Shown: positions 12,386 to 25,768 of the stretch, one piece after another | How positions within the stretch are numbered: position 1 is the stretch's first letter | How the letters are laid out: every line of letters begins with the position of its first letter | Assembly: GCA_964035795.1 (NCBI GenBank) | Contig: OZ038320.1 | Span: forward strand, 9,260,671 to 9,324,670 | DNA length: 64,000 bases | Direction: 5' to 3' | DNA from: Pterobdella sp. o SKG-2022 | Lineage: Eukaryota; Annelida; Clitellata; Hirudinida; Piscicolidae | Program-made: the position numbers and the translations under genes | The notes under the pieces: model-generated | What the model saw: only the letters and a program-made list of their open reading frames with translations | Told to the model about the DNA's origin: nothing | Database searches by the model: none

Positions 12386-15300
12386 CTAAAGTGGTTATAC
12401 TTAGGATATATTTTTGTTTTTGTCAGTTATCATAGTTCAATAAATGCTATAGCGCTCAATTTTAAGAGAGTTTATAGTCGTTTTGTTGATAATAGATTTG
12501 GTTTCTGTTGATAATTTTTGAGATAAATAAAAGCAAGATTTGACAGTTTAATGAGTATTTATTGCTTGAAGTCATTTTTTCATTTGAAATTTTGTTTGTA
12601 GATGTTTTTAACGTGTATGATTCTCTGGACACGCTTCCCAAGCAGATAAGGTTAAAATATTGTTTAACATTTTATTAAGGTAATTGGTTGTGAAATATAT
12701 TATGAGGTAATTTAAGGAAACTTTTTTTACACTTGACAAATTTCAAAAAAAAAATTTTTTTAATATGGTTTGCCGAAAAACAAAATAATTATACTGAAAG
12801 GTAGACTGTGTTAAATTATGTATAAGCACATTTGTACAAATTATCTTCAACTATTAAAGGTGTCGTATTACTGAAAAAATGTCTTTCGGGATTTTTAATT
12901 CAAATAGTGTATTATTTTTCTTAAGTATTCTATTACAAGTGTTAATTATATATGTATATAGGATGATGTATCTTAGTGGGTTAGTATGGAAAAAATAAAA
13001 TTTCATTGCAGTTCTACTCAACGCATCAATTTTTTATTATTCGAATAAAAATAAAATAATTGAATCAATAAAGATATCGTGTGTTTTAATTCTCTTCATA
13101 TGACTGCAGGTCCAATAAAACATGAAATAAGGTCGCGTATAGAAAACTAGATACTTTATGAACTGTATCTATGACAATCAAGTTTTTAATGAATAAATTA
13201 TTTATACATCGGAGAGCAGATATTATGACCATCATGAAAACTAAGTTTAAAATTTTAGTTTGGTGTTTACAAATTCTTAACCTCGTTTTCTAATGATGAT
13301 TGATAATACCTGTGTTTATATATCTTTTACATATTCCGATACCCATCCATCATACAAAGTCATTTTAGACGCATTCCTTCCTTCTTCATTATCATGCCCT
13401 TTCGTGCTTTGTAAGTGTTTTTAAAATTGATTTAATTCTACTCAAAAATTCTTTATTAATTAAATTATTTATTGAATTTATTCAGCATAATTTAATAGGG
13501 AATAAATTGAAAATTAAGCTTTTATAAGCTGTTTCTGTGTCTACATCTTGGTTTGAATGATTGAAACAATATTTTAAAATTGGACTATAACACTCACGAA
13601 CAAATCCTCACGGCTTCTATTATGTTGTTTTGTTATTTTAACATGGAAGGTTTAAAAAGTGAGTTATTTTGACACAAGGTTCATATTCTCATTGATGACT
13701 TGTGGCGTTCTGTGGGTTTGAACCCTAATTCCTTCGAAGTGATTACAAATTTTTTTAATTGCTTATATTTACTGAAGCTTTTTAATTATTTTTTTTCAAA
13801 ATTTGTTTGGCATATGTTTGGAATTTCGGGTTTTTCTATTGAAGTTTTCTTCGTTGGCTGCGTGGTATCCCTTACGTGTGTCTTCAAAGCTTATTGATAA
13901 CAAATCAAAATAAATCCGAAAAAAATCAAATTTAAATATTTGATGAAAGGCTTAGTTCTTTTCAGAGTGCTGATTACTTTTGAATTGATTATAAAGTAGG
14001 TTTAAAAGTGTATAATGTATAAAAACTCAAAAAAAGTTCAAATAAATTTTGACAATTTAAAACACCGAAACTTCGCAAGGTTGTTTTTTGTTGCAGAATA
14101 TGCAATATAGTAGCAAGGTGTTGTTTATGCGAGAAGGTAAATTTATTGTTCATAAGTATGTAAATTTTTGCTTTATTATTTCCATGCTTATTTGTATGTG
14201 TGTATGTGTGAACATCTGTATGGTCTTGTGCTATTATGTCTATATGTATCTACATGACGTGGTTGTAGGTGTATATTTTAGTTTAAATGTTTTTTTTAGC
14301 ATTTGAACAAAGATTAATGGGTGAATTAACAAATTGAAAATAATTTTAAAATCTCACCTCATTAGTGAAAGTTTCCAAATTTTTAAGATTTTTGTTTATA
14401 AAGAAATTAAGTTCTCAAAAAAGTTTATTCTCAAATAATGACTTGTTAAATAAGATACATGGTGAATAAAAGCGAATATATTTAGTACTTAAAAGCATAT
14501 AAAAACTATAATGAAAAATATATTGCCTATTTTAGTCTATATTTTATTTTTCACACTTCATAAAGATGTTTCAAAGCGACTCAACGAGTCTTTATTGTGT
14601 AGTCACGACATCTTAAAATCCAATTTTTCTTATATTTTTCGAATATTAAATTCAAAGATTCTCAGAAAAGTAGCGTGTTATTATTTAGTTACTTATTTTA
14701 AAAATTTATCATTATTATTATTGAGATTTTTATAGCGCACAATTATCAATTCAAGATTGCTCCAAAGGCGCTCAAAAAAAAGTTTTTTGATAAATAAAAT
14801 GCGCTGTAATATAGCTTGTTTGATCTTGTATAAACAAACAAGAAATTTTTGACATGCTCTTTATTTTTATTGGTTCAAATTCATATCAATAAATGAAGTT
14901 TACTTCGTATTCAAAGGTCATATATAAATCGTTAAAACAAATTTTCGTCTTTAAGACTTCTAAATTAAGCTCCATGTAACTTTAATAGAGAAATCAATTA
15001 ATTTTAATTCAATTGAATTTAATTAACTTGGTTAATTTTTTGAAACATACACGCCTGTATAAAAAAATATTTATCTCAAGCGTCAGGAAAATCTTTACAA
15101 AACCTTAACGCCAGAATTATGTAAGAGCTATGGCGGAATGTGTTATGTCAGAATATTCATGTTTCGGAACATTTCATGCAAAAAAACATTAAAATTAAGA
15201 TGGGATAAAAAGAAAATAAAATTTAATTCTTATAAGTTGCAAAACTATTCGTATGAAGGAATAAATAAAATTCCACGTAGCAAATCATTGGAGCCAAAAT

Positions 15301-18300
15301 GAATGATGGGGGTTATGTTTTGTCGATACACTTTAAAAGTAAGGTCTTCTGAAATGAAGTCTTTTCAAAAGATGAGACGCAAAATTATGGAATAGTGTTT
15401 GGCGAATTTTTCAGCCGTCAAGTATAAAATGCATCAATGGTTTCTCTAAAAGATTTTTGAAGGGTTTAAGTTATGAAAAATGTATGATGAAATGAATTAA
15501 TATATAAAAACAAGGCTTTTGATTGAATTATTTTTTTTCTGTTTTCAAACGATTGTCAAGCTAGGTGTGTCTCAATGGAGGATGAGATAAAGGGGGAGAA
15601 GATTGATGACTGCAATGAGTTAACAATGATCAAGAAGAAAAACATTTGAAGTTACAAAAAGTAATTCATTCAACAGAATGTAGAAGAGGATTCAATAATA
15701 AAAAAAGACTTTGTTAGTATTTTGTATTTGTTGCAGGGAGTTTTATTCTTAGCTCGATGCATTCATCATGGCCAAAATGGCCTTTAAATATTTATGAATA
15801 AAAGCAATTTAAAATTACTTTCAACAAATTAAGAGTCACTTATCAGTTGATATAATTGGGATTTTTACATAAAAACTCAATTGAGCCCTATAAACTAACA
15901 ATAAAGCTTTATGCTCATGTGTTTTCCTGTGTAGTTTAAGCATTAAGCTCAAAGAATTTAAACGAAAGTAGGTTTAAACAAAACGAAACTAAACAATGCT
16001 CAAATCTTGTTATGAACTTTAGAAATATTCTAATAAGATTACCTTTGGAAGCCTTTTAAAAGCTTTGGAATCATTCAAGTTTTTGAGTTCTAGATAAGCT
16101 TTCATGATGAAAACAAATTTTTGAAGTTCTTGTAAAATGTGTCCACTTCTTTTAGTGGTTTTATCAGTAAAAATTTAAAAAAAAAAGAAGATATTTTCTG
16201 CATTGTATATAATTTTTAAATTATTTTGAGACATAAATATCAAAAAGAAAATGGTAAAACGGCCAAAGCTCAAAAAAGTCACAATTATTCTTGCTACAAT
16301 CTCGGCCTTTTGATTTTTTCCATTTTTTCATGTTTGAAAAATGAAAAAGTTTTTTGCAAAAATTCACATAATATTTTTAAGTATATCATAATTCCGAAAT
16401 CCCTAGCAATAAAAGTAAAAGCTACAATTTTAAACGTAAAAATTTTGACACTAAACTCTATAATTTGTTTTGTAAATTTTACCAGTGTTTTTTATTATTT
16501 GTTTAAGATTTTTCCATATGAAATAATGAAAAAATCAGCAGTTTAAAATTATAACATGCAAGACATTTCTTTACAGTCTTTTAATTAACAAAAACTTTTC
16601 TTTAAATCCACCTTTGTTATGTTTCTTCATTATTTATCAACAGCTAAATGATTCATTGTAACGCCCTTGTTTTTATTGCAAAAACACTCAAGTTTAAGTT
16701 AAAAACTACCATGAATAAAAATTTTAATCTTTATTTTATCAATGCTTTAAAAGCCTTCGCGATATAAGTTTCATCCCAAAATAACCTACAACATTACCAC
16801 GAGGGTTCTCAAACTTGTTCAAGTGTGTGTGTGTCATGAAATCTTTCAAATTAAACATTTCTATTAAAGCTTCAACTGTTTTCCAATAACTTATTCTAAA
16901 AAGCCTTATAACTCAACTTGAAATGTATCTACTCTGCTCAACTCATAACAGCCTCGAGTTCAATTGAAGTCTATAGAAGCTTAAAAATTCAAATATTAAT
17001 CGAACTAAGATAACAATAAGTTAAATCATTAGGAAAATTTAATAAAATAACTAAAAAAATTAGTATAATAATTAGTAGAAAAATTAATGAATAAAATTAA
17101 TATGATAACTAGCATTAAAAAATCAAATTAAATTTTTTTAATAATTTGTAAAAAATAAAAGTGGAAAGCCTATTGAGAGATTACTTTTGATAGATTTAAC
17201 GGAATTATTTTGAAGCAATTATCTGCGAGATGTATTGCACGGGCTTTGGTAGCAAGGTGGTGTTAGCGATGATAAAGTAAGCCACCATCGTCAGTGTATA
17301 TCATCCGCAACTCCCATTTACACAATAATATTGTGAATCCAAATAATTTATACAACATTTTAAATTTTTGCCGAAAGTTCCAAATTGTGACATATATTTA
17401 TGTTGAAAAGTTCAAGACATTATCAAAATTTTTTCTAAGTCCCTGTATTTTAAAATGAAGTACTTTTCATTGCCGGAAACTTCATCATTGGCTAGACAGA
17501 CCAAGAAAAATAATCTAGACTTTTAAAATTCGTGTATTAGTTTAATAGTATTTAAAGTGTTCGTTTATAAACTGTCAAAGAAACAAGACAGAAAAAAGTT
17601 AGAAAAAGTGACTCGAAAGAAAATCACGTTGATTGAATCTTATTAGTGTATAATTACGCGTTTGTGTGAGTGTACGCCTTAAAGCCTGCCAAACGAACTT
17701 TCATACAGTTTCATCAATGTACTTTGTTTTTTTATTCAAAAAACGAAAATCTTTATCATTATGAAACAGCATGAGAATTCTGTCTAGAGAACGCTTTAAA
17801 AGCAATTCATAAATTTAACGTGATATAAAAAGGCATTTATCACTAATGCACGCCTTCTTTACGACACCTTGTTCCGAGAAACATTAAGTTGAAATTTGAA
17901 AATAAATTAGTGACTTGAAATTAGCTTGCATATGAATTTTAGCACGGGCTTAATGACGGTATTATTTTTATTCAATTTATTGTCACCTTTATATTAAGCC
18001 GTAATGAGATGCAAAGTGATACGAATTACCTGAATTTAACCTTATAACATGATACGACTGGAAACTTTTAATTAACACATATGTTCTCACTTTTAAAATT
18101 CTGTTCTATGAGGTGGTTTGAGGTTTAAATGGTTGAAATTGAAGTTTTAAATATATTTATGAACCAATTCAAAACTGGGAATTTTAATAAATCAAAAGGT
18201 TTTGTTTCAAATAAAAATTTTAATTATTTATTCAACAATTTTTATTCTAATACAGGGAAGGGATATTTATTTGGCGAAGCTTGCAAAAGTCCTATTCAAT

Positions 18301-21300
18301 ACCTAATGAATTCCTATGAAGAAATATAATGAATTCAGTCCTTATTTATTGAGTCATATAAAATTTTGATGAAAACTAATAAAGTTTCATATCACTAATT
18401 CAAACGACGAATATATTTAAGTGGCGGGAAAATTTTGTGAAATGAAAGTTTACTAGTTTGGAAAGCTACTTCTTCTTTTATATGAATATTTTTAAGTTGA
18501 ATGTTTTCCGCTTTAAAGAGTTTCAATTTTGTGTTTTTTAGTGCAACTTTGTTAGAAAGATTTAATTTTTCACAAAAACAGACTTTTTCATTAGTTGCAG
18601 CACTGACTGAAACCAAAGAATTTGATGGTAAGTTTATCTTTTTATGCATTTTTCAAGCTAATTATTCAACTTCTTTAAAAAAAATAGTTTATCTACCGTT
18701 TTTATTTAAAAAAATATCAAAGTAAAAACACCATTATAAGAATCAACACGTTTTTAATGTAATTTCGCACCGAAAATACTCAAAAAAAAGATAACACACT
18801 GGCTGCTTTTCGTGTTGTGAACTTTCTCACACAATTTAACTCAAGATTCTTTTTTGTTGCACTCACGCAAAGCATTTTTTGGTAGATTTTTTGAGAATTG
18901 ATAGAAGAACAAACACAGCTTGAGTGTTTTGGAGGGCAGTCATAATTTATGTTGAGATTTAATGGAGAGGGCTCGTAAATGATAATGCATTAGAAAACAA
19001 GACTCAAAAATTCCCAATAGTTTTTTATTTCGATTCAATGAAACAGCGTTTTTGTTGGTTCACGTTTAGTTTTAACAAACCTGAAACAAATAATGGTGTT
19101 TCAGAGACAGGTTTTAATTCCTCAACAAATACATAATATCCTTGAAAATTTTTTATTTTTTGAAAACTTTTTCCCTAAAATGAGAAGGTCTGTTTCTTAT
19201 TTCATGTTTGTTCCCTTCAAATACAATACTATAGATGAGCAATTTTTATGCAAAATACACGCATAATAGTTTTTTATTTATCAAAAATCCGTTTCCAGTT
19301 CAAATAAAACAAATATATGCATAGAGTTATTCATTAGTGGAAATAAATAAAACGATTTTGATTTTCAATTTGAGGTAAAAAAAATTTTATAATTAAATCT
19401 TTTCTACCACGTTTTGTACTTCATGTTTATACAGAAATTAAATCGCTTCGAAAAGCTTCAACGTTGAAAATGTTGAAGTTCTGTAGGTTCTTATTGAATT
19501 GAAAAAACCAAAATGATGGAATCTTTTTGTTTTCAAAGGCACATTTGACGGTTTGATCTCCATAAAAGAAAAAAAATATTTTACTTGGAGATAAATCAAT
19601 TTAATTTAAAAATTCTTTTAAAACTGAAAAGAACTTGTAAGTTATGATAGTTAAATGCTTCTACAATGCACATCAAATGGAACTGTTTTATAACTCTCTT
19701 GAGCTTGTAACTTATTACATTGGTTCTCTGCGTCCTTTGAAATCTTCATTTTTGTAAAAATTTCCAACTCTAAATGGCTGGAGTTTGGGGTTTGTAGAGT
19801 TTTATAAAACGCGTTTTTAACGTTTGGATTTTTTTTTCTTTGGTTTCATTTATTTTGTGATATAAAAATATTATTATTTTGAAAATTTCCCTTTGAAATT
19901 TGAATTATAAACATATCAAAATATATGCTAAAATTATTCTTGTCATATTTAATTTATGAATTTCAATTAGTATACTGTGAAAATAATTTTGTGTTGAAAA
20001 GTAAACTTCCATGATTTCAAAGATATTTTTACAGTATTATCTCATATTATTGCGGCTTCACAGACATCAAAAGACCCTTCTTTAGGCAACAACGCCCCAC
20101 TTCACTAACTTCATTTTCTCCTCAACCATCCCACTTAGTTTATTTGTGAATTTTATTCTAAAAAAGGCATTAAATATTCACTTTTTGTAGTTTTTAGTAT
20201 CAAGTTTTGTTGGATTTTTTTTTGAGAATTTTGACGATCAATTCAAAGCGGTTGGGAGTTTTTTTTTTGAAAGAGGAGGAAAGTTTTAAATCAAAACAAG
20301 AAATATTATTATTGAAAAATGCATATAGTTTTGAAAATCAAAATTAGCTTTCTAACAAAATATTTTCAATTTTTATGAAACCTTTTGTGATTTTGGTAGT
20401 AAATTAAAGAATTAGTTAAAATTTAATCTGATTTGAATTTTTTAGTTTTTAATGTGTTTTATCATTATTCAAATGCTTTATTCATAGATAAAATTAAAAA
20501 TTTAACTTTGAATATTAAATATTATCGTGAATGAGGTTATTTAATTTTATATTGACAAAGGTTTTTTACATAAAGAATGGATAGGAAGTTTAATAATTGA
20601 GATTTTTAAAAAAGCTGACTGCTCAAAAAACTTGTTTTTTTATAGTTTCAATTTATTTTAACAAATATTTCATTTCTAAGTGAAGTAAAAGCTCATTTTT
20701 ATTATATTACAAAGCTAAATAAGATTATAAGCTTTGCAAATATAATTGAATACTTTATCGATAACTTTGCTTAAAAATACACATTCAAATACAGTGTTTT
20801 TGAATAAAAATCAAGAGTAGAGTATTGGAAAGCATTATGTCATCAAAAACACATCATTTCTTGAAAGCGATTGTCATATCAATCAAAAACACAACTAACT
20901 TTTTAGGAGACAGAATCATTTCATCCCAAGAAACTTCCATCTTTTCTACTTCTCCCATCAGTTATCAAAATGGTTTTATTGCTTGTGAAGAAGACAATAA
21001 GAATAATGAAAAAATGGATGCATTATCCAATTTGTCCTTTGTAATTGACTGCAGACCGTCTTGAGCAATATGAATTACTACCTTTCCATGCAACCTCAAG
21101 TTATTTATTAATAAATAAAAGTTAAAATGCGATATCAGAAATCGAATTGTTTCTAAACGCGCTGTTATTCCCTAATCTCTATAAATTATTGTCTTTAAAT
21201 TTTCTTAAAAAAATGAGTAAATTGTTTTTATGAAAGATCAGTTTTGGAGTGAAAACACATATATGTAGTACATGCACCCAACCAAAAGACTGAGACTTCG

Positions 21301-24300
21301 TTTTTATTCTGGTCTTTTATAAAAGCACAATATATACATATATGCATTGGAAAGATATAAATTTTTTGAAGTTTTAGCTGTTTATTTGAAAATTTATCAA
21401 AAATATACATTTCATGCTGCCGAAAGTTTTAAAATAATTTATCAAAAGTTTTTCATAAACTGTCAAACTATTAAAATAACTACTCTCTTATAACTTTTCT
21501 AAAAGCTCTGTTAATTTTCTTTGAAAATAAAATTTAAATTCATGATATGGAAAATTTTTAAAAAGTTATTAGAGATTTTTATTCAATTGGAAAGTTTTTC
21601 AAGAAAATTGTATTCTTCTAATTTTCTAAGAAATTCACCAAGAGGATAACTTTTTTAGCGATTTTATTTAATTGGAAACTTTTTTGAAATATTTTTTTGA
21701 AATATTACAGCTTTTACATTGTTGCTAATAATTTCAATTATTTTATCGACAATTTCCAAAGCATTTCAATTATAAATTCAAAGCATGTTTGCTTTGTGAA
21801 TTTCACTCCAGAAAGTTTACAAACTTTTTTAAAAACTCGCATCTTTTTTTCCAACTCTCGAGTTTTTTCTCCAAAAAATTTTTTTATAGAAAACTAACAA
21901 AAATTTGAATTGAATTAAAAAAGAATTTAAATAATTGCAAAAAATCATTTTAAAAAATGCTAAAAAATTGTTTGCTATTTCTTCCCGTTATTTCTTTAAA
22001 ACAATTCTAAATTTTTTTATGAACAACTGCAAATAACGTGCAATCGAAGTTGAAGCTAAAACCAAAAAACTTCATTCGAAACTCAGACAAAAAATGAACA
22101 TAGTCGTAACTGATTTTGAGTCGAAAGATCAAAAACAACGTTAAAAGATTGTTTGATCAAATCAAAAAGCCATTTGAAATATCTGCAAGCGTATATACAG
22201 ATGGATGCGGAAAGTATTCTTGCGTGGCTTTGTGGTCCCAAATGCTAAAGAAACTTGGATGAAAAGACTAATGTTATTGATCAGATAGATTGAAGGAAGG
22301 TTAGAAGGATGGGAAACTGCTGGAACTTTTGTCGACCAATGGACATGTGAATGAATGATCGGATAGATGTAAGATGAATGGATTATTAGATAAACGGCTG
22401 GGTAGATGCATAAAAAAAGCATAGACAGATAAATGAATAAAAATTGATTTAATAGAGAAAACAAAAGGAATTTTTGATGATGAATGGAAGATAAAAGTTT
22501 CTTCGAGTGATTCGATTGAAAGGCACATAAATAACATAGAAAAGATTTAAAGACGTTTTATGATGCTCGTGCACAAAACTAAGTGCTAATTACTTTATTC
22601 CAAGCTTTTGCTAGACTTTAAAAATAACTTCAACTCGGTTTTGCTGGCACAATATGGGAATAATAATGGGATGATGGTGGTAATGATGATGATGACCAAA
22701 TGATGCTACTGAATAGATAGAAAATTGTGTTTTGTACGTAAAGAAAAAGGTAAGAAATCTTGCGTGAAAGGTTTAAAATGATAAAAGTAGAAAAAGAATG
22801 ATGAGACAGATGAAAGAAAAAAGAGAAAAATATATTTATGTGGAAAGGATGCATTAAACACAATTCATTGGAGCAAAAAAATACATTTGGAAAAAGAAAA
22901 AAATACCTATAAAATGATAAAATTAACAAAAAAAAAGAAAATAAATAGAAAAAAAAACACAAAATGACGAGATAGAGGTAGCGGTAAATGCGTGATGTGG
23001 CTTTTAAGACATCACAACACAAAAACTAACTTATTTGCACCAGATTGTATAAATGCTTGGCAATTTTTTCTCATCCTCACTACAGAACAAAATTTATAAA
23101 AATTTTTGTTCATATTAATTTTTAATTTTGAGAGGATATGAAACATTGAAAAAATTTGTTAAAACTTTAAATAATAATTTAAATAACTAATAAAAAAAAT
23201 TTAATATTTCTTTCTAGATTTGATTTCATTTTCAAATCATATCTGTTTTAAAATATATAATTTTCAAATCTAATAACTTGAGTGTTAAAACTGTAAAGCT
23301 CAACTCAAGCTTCATTTTTGCAATTAAAAAATCTTCTGTTTGATATTCATTCATCCATTGAAAAGTTTTCAACAAGAATTATAAGAAAAAGCGTTCTTTT
23401 TTTTTTTGTTGAGATCAACCCCAAAGCACATAAGATATGGAAAATAAGCAGGAAATATTTCCAAAAGATTTAGGCCAATCCGTAGACTACTCCTCAATTT
23501 ACTCGAATCTATCAATTGGCACAATTTAATAGACGGGCATCTATTTTTGAATCAGTTCTTTTATTCTTATTAGGAATGTTTTAATTTTGAATTAAGATTG
23601 ACTGAGATTTTAAAATGTCTTGCTCATAAACTATTTATATCTCTAAAAATAAATTTTTAAGCGTCTTTAAAACTTATGCCAAAACCCTTTTAATACTTCA
23701 AAATAAAAAGTACAATTTACTAATTAGCTATAATTCTATTTTACTTCAACTAAATTTTAGTCAACCCAATTTGAGTTGAATTTATAATTCATTTATGGCT
23801 TTCTATGAAGCTCTTGCGTTAAAACGTGATTTCACCTCACGGCTTTTGAGTGTTTTGTTTGTCGCTGACAAAAACCAAAATTGAAACTTCAGTATGAACT
23901 TTTGAGAATACTTAAAAACAACTTAGTAAATTAAATTAAGTTCAAAGAATGGCATTTATGTCTCAAAGTTTTTACCTTGCCTATGTTACAGCATTGTATA
24001 ACATCTGTAAAAATATATTATTTTCCATTGATTGCGTAAAATGAAGTTTAAATAAAAAAATTCAAATAATTCTAACCAAGCAGTCAAAAAGTTTTATATC
24101 GAAATTTTTGTTTTAGTCAACTTGAAAATTTTAACGATTTTGAAAGCAATCTCTGATTCATAGAGTACTAAGATCAACTGAAATAATAAAATTTTAATCA
24201 AACCACTTGTCTGAGATCGATAGATTCTCGGTATCATTTGACAAAAAAATAAAGTCTAAATAGGTATAATGACCATTGATAGGAATTAATAAAGCCATTG

Positions 24301-25768
24301 GTAAATTTATTTTATATTTTAAATGCAAGTAATATAACAAATTTTGTATCTCAAAGCTTTATTGCTGCATCAGACAACCTTCATGCAACCAAGAAAGCAT
24401 ACCATTTCAATCTGAAAGATAAATCCTAAAAAACACATTGAAACAAAATATGCATATAATGAAAATTAAAAGTCGACTATTTTAAGCCTGCGCGACAAAG
24501 TTTTAATTACTTTATGAAACTACTTTTAAAAACCTGCATTTTATACTAAAACACAAAAATACTTCTGCAAAATAACCTTTTACTTTTACATCGAGAAACA
24601 TTAAAAATATTTTCATTAATTATAAAAATCAAATTTCTAACGATAACTCGATAAGCGATAATAAAACATTTTCTGAGAGAAAATTAGTATACTTATATAA
24701 ATCTTGATTGAAGCGACATACATTGATACTACCATGCAAAATTGGTCAGAGTGGAATATGTAACAAAATCTAGACTAGGCTGTAGATTAGGGTAATACAA
24801 AAAAATAATATCTTTAAAATAAAAATTAATATATTAATACACATATTTGTTTCGAAATAGTAAAAATTCGACCTAATATATAACAAAAAGTTGTGTTCAT
24901 AATGAATTCTAATAAGAATGGGTAAGTACGCTAAAATACAAAGCTTAGCCAAGCAAAATTTCTATTCCGATCGATATGTTTTGATAATTATATCTTTTGA
25001 AAACATATTTTTGATGAAAACGATATAGTTTATAATAAACATTGTTAGTAGATGTTGGACTCTAAAATGGAATATGAAAATATTTAATCTATAACTAGCA
25101 AAAGCATGGAATACTTTTAAGATAAGTTGAGTTAAATAATGTAATATAAAGCGATAATCATCAATAATAATCCATATAAAACTTCAAAACATCACAACGA
25201 GAAATAATTAGATGCAATGAGGGAGTCTAAAAAGCATTTGATGCTAACAATTGCAGTGTGATAAAACAATGGCAAGTTATACGATAACTACAGCTACCAA
25301 TGCATAACAACATAATGATACCCGCTATAGCATTTGTTCGAATAAACCCATGACTTTTGAGTTGAATAATTGATGCATATGTTTGCACAGATTCCAAGGC
25401 CTTTATAATATTTTCTTGAAAAAGTTTCAAATAAGGCAAAACGACTGAAAAATTTGCATTTCAATGATAAATTAAACAATTTTTCCGACTAGATTACATC
25501 ACTTCATTAAAAACAAAATTGTTTGAAAATGGTGCGAAACACTGTAAAGAATCAACAAAAGTAAAATAAATTTTATGTATAAACTTTGATTTAGAGTGAA
25601 AAAAGTGAAAATCGAATCCATCAAAACAAAAACGCAATGATCACAAAAACTGAAATTTAAAAGTAATTTATTCAATAAATACTTCAAAAACATAAAACCC
25701 AAAAACTCGATAAAAACACAATAACACAGCTAAAAACTGATTCATGTAATACTCAGACCCCATATCTT
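12386..25768. other. 13.4-kb gene-poor AT-rich region
   Basis: Between the LNX-like zinc-finger exon and the 3' end of SH2B I see no supportable gene. It should contain the upstream LNX-like intron and perhaps its RING exon, which I searched for and did not find. A relatively GC-rich patch at 17210-17340 has no frame with splice sites that I trust. A plus frame at 20825-21064 (79 codons) reads like ordinary protein but has no recognisable motif. About 22190-22500 is a decayed GATG/GATA-type tetranucleotide tract. Confidence 0.5.
22190..22500. repeat. Decayed tetranucleotide repeat tract
   Basis: The plus strand is full of imperfect GATG, GATA and GAATGAATG units such as GAATGAATGATCGGATAGATG. 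The pattern suggests an old GATA/GATG microsatellite worn down by substitution. The minus-strand frames here, rich in Ile, Tyr and Ser, are products of that repeat. Confidence 0.45.

Noticed and set aside
16226..16546. 106-codon plus-strand frame
   Set aside because: Composition is that of random AT-rich DNA (Ile, Lys, Phe, Asn) with no recognisable motif.
17210..17340. GC-richer patch tested as a RING or signal-peptide exon
   Set aside because: No frame shows Cys/His spacing, and stops interrupt the most protein-like readings.
22630..23022. 130-codon minus-strand frame rich in Phe, Ser and Tyr
   Set aside because: It comes from an A/G-rich simple region; no domain, no splice context.
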